Assembly (NCBI RefSeq): GCF_016458235.1
Contig: NZ_JAEMHK010000003.1
Location: 186,001 to 250,000, forward strand
Source: Geomonas propionica
GTDB taxonomy: Bacteria > Desulfobacterota > Desulfuromonadia > Geobacterales > Geobacteraceae
DNA: 64,000 bases
Direction: 5' to 3'
Part shown: positions 42,781-49,668 of the stretch, in pieces
How the letters are laid out: the number at the start of each line of letters is the position of its first letter
Numbering within the stretch: the first letter of the stretch is position 1
The notes under the pieces: generated by a model
Seen by the model: the letters and a program-made list of their open reading frames with translations, nothing else
Database searches by the model: none
What the model was told of the DNA's origin: nothing
Made by a program: the position numbers and the translations under genes

Positions 42781-43371
42781 ATGACAAAGCGCCGCATCGT
42801 CACCCTTGGCATGCTCTTTCTGCTTGCCTGCGGCACCGCCGGCCATGCGGAAGAGATGCTGCTCTACACCCCCAAGGAAGCGACGGGCGCCGAGGCGCCG
42901 GCGTCGCCCAAGGAGGGCGTCCTGGTGCGCACGGTGACGGTGAAGGCAGGCGATACACTTGCCAAGCTGTCCCGGAAGCACATCGGCGTCTCTGACTACT
43001 ATCCCCAGGTGCTCGTCTTCAACAGGATCAAGAACCCGGACCTGATTCATCCCGGTGACAAGCTGCTGGTCCCGGTCCCTCCGGGGCAGGCGGCGAGGGC
43101 GGTAAAGGCCGCGAAGGCGGTGCAGCCAAAGTCGCGGGCCTCCGTCCACCGGCCGGCGGCCCCGAAAAAAGCCGCCTCGCTGCGGATGTCGCCCGTCAAG
43201 CCGGGGGAACAGGACCTGTTCCAGAGTGGCCAGCGGGCCTATCTCGATCATGACTACCGCGAGGCCCTGGCCCGCTTCAACGTCTTTTTACGGAAATATC
43301 CTCGTTCCGGTTTCGCCGCGGATGCCTCCCTGTACCGCGCCGACTGCTTCCTGCACCTGTCCGGGGAATAA
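42781..43371 (+). CDS. Exported LysM-domain protein with TPR-like tail
   Basis: 196 residues, starting one base after the previous stop. A signal peptide ends near HAEE. One LysM domain (VKAGDTLAKLSRKHIGVSDY to KLLVPVP, about residues 54-103) should bind peptidoglycan or glycan. A lysine/alanine-rich linker leads to a TPR-like tail (QSGQRAYLDHDYREALARF). The partner upstream also has TPR elements, so the pair may form a cell-wall-linked complex. Not assigned to a named family. Confidence 0.8.
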   Translation: MTKRRIVTLGMLFLLACGTAGHAEEMLLYTPKEATGAEAPASPKEGVLVRTVTVKAGDTLAKLSRKHIGVSDYYPQVLVFNRIKNPDLIHPGDKLLVPVPPGQAARAVKAAKAVQPKSRASVHRPAAPKKAASLRMSPVKPGEQDLFQSGQRAYLDHDYREALARFNVFLRKYPRSGFAADASLYRADCFLHLSGE

Positions 43372-43558
43372 TCAGCCACCTCTTCAGACCGCTTCCCAGC
43401 CCCATACCAGACACCGCAATCTACCGCGGGGCACCTGTTGCAGACGCACCACGCTCGACTACAGACCCTGCCGCTAGAACTGCGACTGGGGGGCGGCACG
43501 GTGGATACTTGTGTAATGATATGTATTTATGTGGTTTTTTAAATAGGAGGGTTTTAAG

Positions 43559-44041
43559 ATGCAAGAAGCGATAGCGTTTCGTGTCGCGGCAAGTGCAGGT
43601 CAGGTTCTGGGGGTGTGCGAGAGGGCGGAATTCACCTGCGCCGAGCTTTACCACTACTTTGCCAGCCTGTTCAAGGACGATCGGGAGATCTTCTACATCT
43701 GGCTTAAGAGCGCCCTCGAGCGGGAGAACCGGGCCAGGTTGCTGACCCTGGTCGGCAAGCTCGCGCTGGACGACGTGATAGAGGGGGTGCACCTGGAGCT
43801 GGCGGAGGCGGAGGAGGTCCTGGCCAAGGTCCGCGCCTCGCTGGAACTGGCAAAAGAAGAGCCCCCCGAGGTTCGGGAGGCTCTCCAGCTTGGCATCGAT
43901 CTCGAGCGCACCCTGGACCGGATCACCATGGAAAAGGTGGTGCAGTTCTCCGAGTCGTACCAGAAGTGGTTCCTGGCCATCATGAACCGTGACCAGGTCG
44001 AGCTTTTGCAACACGCCTACAAACAGCTGGGCCAGGACTGA
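43559..44041 (+). CDS. Ferritin-like four-helix protein
   Basis: 160 residues, almost wholly helical, with a good ATAGGAGGG site. The start FRVAASAGQVLGVCERAEFTC and the segments ELYHYFASLF and IDLERTLDRITMEKVV resemble ferritin-like/rubrerythrin-like hypothetical proteins of Geobacteraceae. The metal-binding ExxH pairs of a classical di-iron site are not evident, so enzymatic activity is doubtful. It ends 27 bp before the convergent LysM gene. The 187-bp spacer before it shows no clear promoter. Confidence 0.65.
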   Translation: MQEAIAFRVAASAGQVLGVCERAEFTCAELYHYFASLFKDDREIFYIWLKSALERENRARLLTLVGKLALDDVIEGVHLELAEAEEVLAKVRASLELAKEEPPEVREALQLGIDLERTLDRITMEKVVQFSESYQKWFLAIMNRDQVELLQHAYKQLGQD

Positions 44042-44068
44042 CCCGGCTCCAATATTGTCACCACGCGG

Positions 44069-45625
44069 CTACCGGGTTTCCTGACGGTAGCCGTTCAATT
44101 TTGCCAGCTCCCGCACCAGCGGATCGACCTTGCGGTCCGTGATGAAGATCCTGCCTCCCTTGGCGTCGTTGAGCATCACGCCCGGCATGCGCACCCCGTA
44201 TCCCTTCTCCCAAAGCGACCACAGTTCCTGCTCCCCGTAGCGCCCGGCAACGTCCAGCCGGTTCAACAGCTTGTCGGACAGGCTCTGCAGGTCGTCGTGA
44301 TCCTGGACCGGGATGACCTGGTACCCCTTTCCTTCCAAGAGGTTAGTGAGCGATTCGCCCATCGGATCCCCCTGGAAACGCGCCAGCACGTAACGCTTGC
44401 CGTTTTTCTCGAAGTAGCGGTACACGGGGATCTCCAGCCGCACTCCGTTGTTGTCGTCGGCGTAGAGGTCGATGCTCTTGTCGGCCTGGAAGCGGATGCC
44501 CAATGCTTCCAGGAGCGCGTCCGCGATGCCACGGGGATCCTTCTCCGGGATCTGGTACAGCACGCTGTCGTCCGGTCTGCCGGTGATGATGGGCGCGGTC
44601 GAGGGGGTCTCCACCAGTTTGAAGCCGTGGGAGGCCAGGAGGCGGACCAGTGCCTGCGGTGTGGCCGGGCGCTTGCCGGGGACCTTGAGCAGGGTAATGT
44701 CCTGGCGCAGCAGGCTGTCCTGGCTCTTCTCGATCTTGAAGTCCGCCTGGACGACCACCTTGCAGTCGCTGCCGAAGTCGACCAGGAAGTCCTCTTCGAA
44801 AGAATAGAAGCGAGCGGCAGTCAGCAGGGCGCGGTAAAAGGCCCGGGTGTTGTCGGGGCGCTCGGAAACCACGCTCAACTGCTGGTTCTTCTCCTGAAGC
44901 AGCGACTTGACCAGCGGCGGGAGCGAGGCGTCCGCGTCGACCAGGATGGTGCCCCCGTCCTGGGCGGCCAGCACCGGGTAGCGCTGCGGGTCAAGCGAGA
45001 GCGAGAAAGCGCTGGAGAGATAATCGAGCTGGGCCTTGCTGGAGGGGGCGTTGGGGACCAGTTGCGGCCAGACCTGTGCTGCGTCCTGCACCGCCTCGGG
45101 GTTGCGGGCAGCCGACTGCGCGCCCGACTGCTGCGCCGTCGGGGCCCTCAGGAACATCATGGTGTGCCCCTTGGCCTCGGCCGGGGCGGTTCTGCCAGTT
45201 TTGGCGGCTGCGACCTTGACGGCGCGGCGCGGCTTCTGCCTGGCGACGTGCTCGCCGGCTTCGATCGGGATGAGAAGCGTGCTTCCCACCTGCAGCCGGC
45301 GGATGTCGGCCAGATGATTGGCCGATTTCACTCTGTGGGCCACCGCGTCGGCCCGGTCGCCGGTGATGCCGTACTCCCTGGCCAGCACCCGGTACAGGAA
45401 ATCGCCCCGCTTCACCTTGTAGGTCACCGTACCGGACGCCTTGGCAGCTGGCTTCGCTTTCGGGGCCGGAGCCTGCTTCGGGGCCGGAGCCGGCATGGGG
45501 TATTTCTTGGCAAGGACGGCTGGTTCAATCTCGAACTTCTTGTCGATGGCAAAAGACGTTAACGGAAAAGCGCCCAGCAGGATAAGGGCCAGGCCCAGTT
45601 GCTTCTTGTCGATACTAACCAGCAT
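44069..45625 (-). CDS. Exported LysM-domain protein, large
   Basis: 518 residues from the ATG at 45625, with GGGAG upstream. A signal peptide (ALILLGAFPLTSFA) is followed by a Pro/Ala/Lys linker and one LysM domain (TYKVKRGDFLYRVLAREYGI to LQVGSTLLIPIEAG). The remaining 350 residues have no family I recognise; they look alternately alpha/beta with two related sections (QQLSVVSERPDN and LYADDNNGVRLEI). A periplasmic role at the cell wall is likely. The 45638-45704 gap separates it from the next gene on the same strand. Confidence 0.75.
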   Translation of the reverse strand: MLVSIDKKQLGLALILLGAFPLTSFAIDKKFEIEPAVLAKKYPMPAPAPKQAPAPKAKPAAKASGTVTYKVKRGDFLYRVLAREYGITGDRADAVAHRVKSANHLADIRRLQVGSTLLIPIEAGEHVARQKPRRAVKVAAAKTGRTAPAEAKGHTMMFLRAPTAQQSGAQSAARNPEAVQDAAQVWPQLVPNAPSSKAQLDYLSSAFSLSLDPQRYPVLAAQDGGTILVDADASLPPLVKSLLQEKNQQLSVVSERPDNTRAFYRALLTAARFYSFEEDFLVDFGSDCKVVVQADFKIEKSQDSLLRQDITLLKVPGKRPATPQALVRLLASHGFKLVETPSTAPIITGRPDDSVLYQIPEKDPRGIADALLEALGIRFQADKSIDLYADDNNGVRLEIPVYRYFEKNGKRYVLARFQGDPMGESLTNLLEGKGYQVIPVQDHDDLQSLSDKLLNRLDVAGRYGEQELWSLWEKGYGVRMPGVMLNDAKGGRIFITDRKVDPLVRELAKLNGYRQETR

Positions 45626-45704
45626 GCAAACTCCCAAAAAAAATAGTTAACGCGTTGTGCGACGGCATGAAAAGAACAGTATTCATGGATGACGTGGCGG
45701 TGCC

Positions 45705-47171
45705 TTACTTGTGTCCCTGGACGGGCAGTTGCAACACGATCCCCACGATGCGCGGGTCCGAGGTGCGGTAGATCGCGATTTCGGCGCCGTTCTTGGCCTT
45801 CCTGGTCTCGACGGCAAGGCCGTTTTGTGCCCTGGTCTCGCCGTCAACCGGGAGGTCGGCACCGGTTGCTTCCTTGAAGTAGCGCCCGAGCAGCCCCTCG
45901 GTCAGGTCGACCGTACCGTCTCCCACTACCTGGATCGCCCTGACCTTCCCCTGCTCGCGGAAGATCCTGAACTCTTTGCGATCACCATGATAGAGCTCCC
46001 AGCCCGGATGTGCCGCAGCATAGGCGGCGTCCGCGGGGACCTTGGGGATGAACGCTGGCAGGTTCCCGGCACCCTGCTCCATTGCCGGCGCGGCCTGGGG
46101 GGCGGCCGGGGCGGGTGTCGAGGCGGCCGGGGCGCCCAGGGAGCGCAGCGCGGAGGGCGCCGGCTTCGGTCTCTGCCAGAGCACGATACCCAGTGCCAGC
46201 ACCACTACGCCCAATGCTGCGAGCCCCGCGGTGAGCCTTTTGCTCTTTCCGCTGCCGGCAGGCTCTGGGGTGTGCGCCGAGTCATCTTCGTCCGGGTCCA
46301 CCCCGCACAGTTCGGGCGGTTTCCGGTAGATCTGATCCGGAGTCGGGTACAGGGACTTGGGCGCACTCCGCGCGGGCTTTGCCGGCGGCGACTGGGAGTC
46401 TGAAGTGGCAGGCACTGCCTGCGCTGGCTCCTGGCCTACCGGGGCGGGCGCCGCCTGCGCGGACTCCTGGACTGGGGCCAGTTCGACCACCGGGGGGGAC
46501 AGCACTGCGGGCTCGAACGCGGGCCTTGGGCTATAGGGGGATGACGGCTCCTCGCCAGTGACGAAAAAGCCGATCTCCTCTATGAACCCGTTTTCGACCT
46601 CTTCGGCCGCAGACAGGACCGGCGCGGTTCTTTTCCCCGCCGCGGAATCCTCTTCGACCTGGTCCTGCCACAACGGGGCGAGGTGCGGTTCGAAAGCCGC
46701 ATCGTCAAAGTCGGGGATTTCGTAGTCGGACTGGTCATCCAGGGTGAAAAGGTCGGGAAGCTTGCCAACGTCGGAGAGGTCGGAAAAATCGGCTGGGGCC
46801 TTTGGGGGTACCCCGGCAACAACTTCCGTGGCCAGGAACTGCATCACCTCGCTGCTCAGGCGCGCAGTGGGAAGGGCGAGGCTGAAGGAGCCGTCGAAGC
46901 CCGCCGGGGGGGGCACCTCACCGTCGGCAAGCAGGACCAACTGCAAGGCAGGATCCGCAACCAGTTCCCTGGTCCGGGTGGCGATCTCCTCTGCCGGGAT
47001 GCCATCCAGGCTGCTCTGGATGAAGACGTAGCGCGGCTGCTCCTTGGCCAATCTCCTGACGGCACTGGGGAGGTCCGTCTCGAAGGTCAGGCTTTTCGGA
47101 GACTGGATGCGCAGGCTCTCGATAAGATCGAGTGCACGTTCATCACTGGTAATGAAGAAGATCTCAGCCAT
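45705..47171 (-). CDS. Pseudo-receiver-like protein with one membrane helix and periplasmic domain
   Basis: 488 residues. The N-terminal ~115 residues look like a flavodoxin/receiver fold (IFFITSDERALDLIESLR; RYVFIQSSLDG), but the usual acidic cluster and phospho-acceptor are not conserved. An acidic/Pro-rich spacer leads to a helix (LTAGLAALGVVVLALGIVLW, about 318-338) and a C-terminal domain of about 100 residues (WELYHGDRKEFRIFREQGKV). The cytoplasm-to-periplasm topology and the neighbouring LysM proteins suggest a link between an internal signal and the envelope. No family recognised. Confidence 0.7.
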   Translation of the reverse strand: MAEIFFITSDERALDLIESLRIQSPKSLTFETDLPSAVRRLAKEQPRYVFIQSSLDGIPAEEIATRTRELVADPALQLVLLADGEVPPPAGFDGSFSLALPTARLSSEVMQFLATEVVAGVPPKAPADFSDLSDVGKLPDLFTLDDQSDYEIPDFDDAAFEPHLAPLWQDQVEEDSAAGKRTAPVLSAAEEVENGFIEEIGFFVTGEEPSSPYSPRPAFEPAVLSPPVVELAPVQESAQAAPAPVGQEPAQAVPATSDSQSPPAKPARSAPKSLYPTPDQIYRKPPELCGVDPDEDDSAHTPEPAGSGKSKRLTAGLAALGVVVLALGIVLWQRPKPAPSALRSLGAPAASTPAPAAPQAAPAMEQGAGNLPAFIPKVPADAAYAAAHPGWELYHGDRKEFRIFREQGKVRAIQVVGDGTVDLTEGLLGRYFKEATGADLPVDGETRAQNGLAVETRKAKNGAEIAIYRTSDPRIVGIVLQLPVQGHK

Positions 47172-47266
47172 TCCATACCCATTACTTCTGAATGAGGTGA
47201 GTTAATCCTGTCCGTGAAGTTATATGTACCGGTACCGCCTGAATCTGAAGTGTAGGACGCTGTTTG

Positions 47267-47295
47267 TTTTTAATATAAAAAGATGCAAACGTCAA
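47267..47295 (-). promoter_or_regulatory. Likely sigma-70 promoter of the 47171 gene
   Basis: TTGACG, a 17-bp spacer and TAAAAA on the minus strand, in an AT-rich 159-bp spacer. The leader would be about 90 nt. Confidence 0.45.
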
Positions 47296-47330
47296 AATTA
47301 TTTTAGATTAATACCTTGAGCAAGTGTTCA

Positions 47331-48101
47331 TTAGTCGGCAGGTTTGCAGGATGCCGGGCGATAAAACTCTATGGCATTTTTATAGAGAACTTTGCCGGCC
47401 AGGTCGAGGTCGAGCGTGTCGAGTATGAGACGGAGGTCCTGGTCCGCGTAGGGGCGCGGGGCGCGGGTGGAAGGGAGGTCGGTGCCGAACATGAGGGCAT
47501 CGGGGTTGGCGCGGCAGATATCCCGTATGGCGCCGGCCACGTCGAAGTCGACCCTGCCGAAGCCGGTCGCTTTCACGCGCACCCCGCGCTCCACCAGCGA
47601 CAGCAGGGCGGGCAGCCCTGCCCGGGAGAGTCCGAGGTGGTCGATGCTGACCGCAGGGAGTCCGGCCAGGACGGGAGCGAGCTCAGGGAGCGCGCGGGAA
47701 TCGACGTAGAGCTCAACGTGCCACCCCGCCAGTTCGTGGACCCGGCGCGCCATCCGGTCCAGGTGTTCCACCTTTTCGGATCCGCCGCGCTTGATGTTGA
47801 AGCGCACCGCGCGCACCCCGAGCCGGTCCAGTCGCAGCACCTCGTCGTTGCTCACCCCGGCGGAAAGCTGGGTCACCCCCACGAAGCGGGGGCCAAGGGT
47901 GGTGAGGGCGTCCTCCAGGTAGGACTGGTCCAGGGCCTGGAAGGAACCGGAGACGATGGCGCCGCCGGCGAGGTTCATGTCCGCGGTGCGCCGCAAGTAG
48001 TCATGGCAGGTGAAATCGTCGGGGAGGTAGCCCTCGTTTTCCACCAAGGGAAAGCGACGGTCGATGATGTGGAAGTGGCTGTCGAAGACGGGAAGGTCCA
48101 T
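47331..48101 (-). CDS. Amidohydrolase-family (PF04909-type) TIM-barrel protein
   Basis: 256 residues. It begins MDLPVFDSHFHIIDRRFPL, with the HxH metal motif. Later barrel motifs are VRAVRFNIKRGG, VSIDHLGLSR and LMFGTDLPSTR, with the conserved aspartate. These fit the amidohydrolase-2 group of metal-dependent hydrolases and decarboxylases. The substrate cannot be inferred. It is transcribed after the DUF2721 gene on the same strand with a 19-bp gap. Confidence 0.85.
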   Translation of the reverse strand: MDLPVFDSHFHIIDRRFPLVENEGYLPDDFTCHDYLRRTADMNLAGGAIVSGSFQALDQSYLEDALTTLGPRFVGVTQLSAGVSNDEVLRLDRLGVRAVRFNIKRGGSEKVEHLDRMARRVHELAGWHVELYVDSRALPELAPVLAGLPAVSIDHLGLSRAGLPALLSLVERGVRVKATGFGRVDFDVAGAIRDICRANPDALMFGTDLPSTRAPRPYADQDLRLILDTLDLDLAGKVLYKNAIEFYRPASCKPAD

Positions 48102-48120
48102 CTGCTACCTCCTGGGTCGG

Positions 48121-48585
48121 TCAGTGGCGCCGGTCGAGGTCCTGGTTCGGCCCGATCTGGAGGCTCGCCTTGGCGATGAAGATCTCGCGCAAAAAGCAGA
48201 TCAGCCCCGACACCATGAGGATCATACCAACGATGAACAAAAGGGCGACCGGGAGCGAGATGTCGTAGCGCAGGTAGTCGCCTATGAAGAGCATGGCGAT
48301 CACGGTGCAGACGAGGACCGCGGTGGCGGTGCACAAAAAGATGGCGTGCCCGATCAGGTCGGCGCGGCGCTTGAGTACGGCGAGGGCGAGGTGCAGCCGG
48401 GGTACCGCCTCCGGTTCGGCGTGCTCCAGTTTGCCCTCGTGGAAGCGGGCGCGGTCGATGACGCGCGCCAGCCGGTTGGTCATCACGCTCAGCATGGTGC
48501 CGATGGCGGTAAGCAGGAAGACGGGGGCGACCGAGAGCTGGATGACGTGGGCCATGGTGCCGATGGTCTGGGAATCGCGCAGCAT
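48121..48585 (-). CDS. DUF2721 membrane protein
   Basis: 154 residues with three predicted helices. The N-terminal IQLSVAPVFLLTAIGTMLSV followed by NRLARVIDRAR is typical of DUF2721. Function is not known for this family. The 27-bp gap to the 48613 gene upstream and 19-bp gap to the amidohydrolase gene suggest an operon. Confidence 0.82.
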   Translation of the reverse strand: MLRDSQTIGTMAHVIQLSVAPVFLLTAIGTMLSVMTNRLARVIDRARFHEGKLEHAEPEAVPRLHLALAVLKRRADLIGHAIFLCTATAVLVCTVIAMLFIGDYLRYDISLPVALLFIVGMILMVSGLICFLREIFIAKASLQIGPNQDLDRRH

Positions 48586-48612
48586 CTATCTATTTCTCCT
48601 TGTGGATCCTGT

Positions 48613-49101
48613 TCATGTTTCGAAGCGTTGTTCGAGTTCCGCCCTGAACTGGTCCATGTCGATCCCCTTCAACCTGATCAGGTCCTTCATCACGGGATCG
48701 AGCATGGCGCTGGCGGTGATCAGTGTCGCCCTTTTCGCGCGGATTTCGCGGAGCGCCTTCTCGCGCCCCTCGTTGGTCAGCAGCAGGTCGGAACGCTCGT
48801 TGTAGAAACGGTGGATCAGGAAGTTCCTGGCCTTGAGCGCCTTTCTCAGCGCGTGCACCGACTCGTCGGTGAAGCCCACCTTCAGCTTGATCTCCTCCAT
48901 GAGGCGCCCCATGGTCTGTGCCCCCAACGACTCCATGGAGCCCCGGAACGCCTCCTCGCTCAGGTCGCCGTCGCTCAGGTCGATCAGGAGCGTCACGATG
49001 AAGGAGATGTACAGCTCGATTCGCTGGCAGTCCTGGACCGCAGCTCCCATCTCCAGGTAGATGGGGTTCAGTGCTGTGACGTCGATTCTGGTTTCCTGCA
49101 T
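48613..49101 (-). CDS. HEPN-like helical protein
   Basis: 162 residues from the ATG at 49101. It is all-helical, and the segment KARNFLIHRFY contains the RN-x3-H arrangement found at the catalytic site of many HEPN ribonucleases. The N-terminal GAAVQDCQRIELYISFIVTLL also fits abundant small HEPN-like hypotheticals. There is no nucleotidyltransferase (MNT) antitoxin gene beside it, so it may be a solitary RNase or an inactive relative. Confidence 0.68.
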   Translation of the reverse strand: MQETRIDVTALNPIYLEMGAAVQDCQRIELYISFIVTLLIDLSDGDLSEEAFRGSMESLGAQTMGRLMEEIKLKVGFTDESVHALRKALKARNFLIHRFYNERSDLLLTNEGREKALREIRAKRATLITASAMLDPVMKDLIRLKGIDMDQFRAELEQRFET

Positions 49102-49497
49102 GGCAGTACCTTCTGGAGTGCTCCGGCCGGAAGCGGCCGGGTCATGAATCCATAGCACAATTCTTGAGCGCCATAAACAGGTAATTGCGTGAAGAAGCCG
49201 CGTTGCGGGTCGGTGTCTGGGGGCGAGTCGAGGTGGCGCCTGCGGATGTCCCCTGCATTTTCCTGCGCTGCCCGGGGCAACGTCCGTGCGAGCCGTCGCC
49301 CGCGACGGACGGGGCGACGCTGCGGGGTGTGCCGCGGTAACTGTCTGAATATCCGCAGCTATTCATGTGTCTTGTGGCCGGGTTGTCCTCATGTGCAGCA
49401 TCCCGACACGGCGCCAAGGCGCACAGTGAGAATCTCGCGCTGCACAATGCCGCGTGGTCACTATGCTTTTTTATGGTGCGGGAGAAAAAAACTCTGC
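49102..49497. other. Spacer without recognised gene
   Basis: About 400 bp between the divergent 49101 gene and the RNase E/G promoter. No reading frame here looks coding by composition or similarity, and no RNA gene was recognised. Confidence 0.6.
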
Positions 49498-49503
49498 TAT
49501 AAT
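49489..49503 (+). promoter_or_regulatory. Extended -10 promoter of the RNase E/G gene
   Basis: TGCTATAAT with a perfect -10 (49498-49503) and extended TGN, but no good -35. The start near 49510 gives a leader of about 160 nt with GC-rich potential stems. RNase E genes are often autoregulated through such leaders. Confidence 0.5.
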
Positions 49504-49668
49504 CACTCGGTTTTCATTAATCTTGCCAGCCCCGGCTCCTTATCGGGGATGCATATAAGAGCAAACACGACCGGCCCGGCCGGCGTGACCACAAACTGGG
49601 CTTGATGGGCGCCCTGGTCCCGAGATGACCGGCCCCGCAGCCCCTAAAGGAAAGGGAACAACGTACAT

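Noticed and set aside
43488-43503. GGCGGCACGGTGGATACT considered as a sigma-54 promoter for the 43559 gene
   Set aside because: The -12 element lacks the GC dinucleotide (ATAC instead of TTGC).
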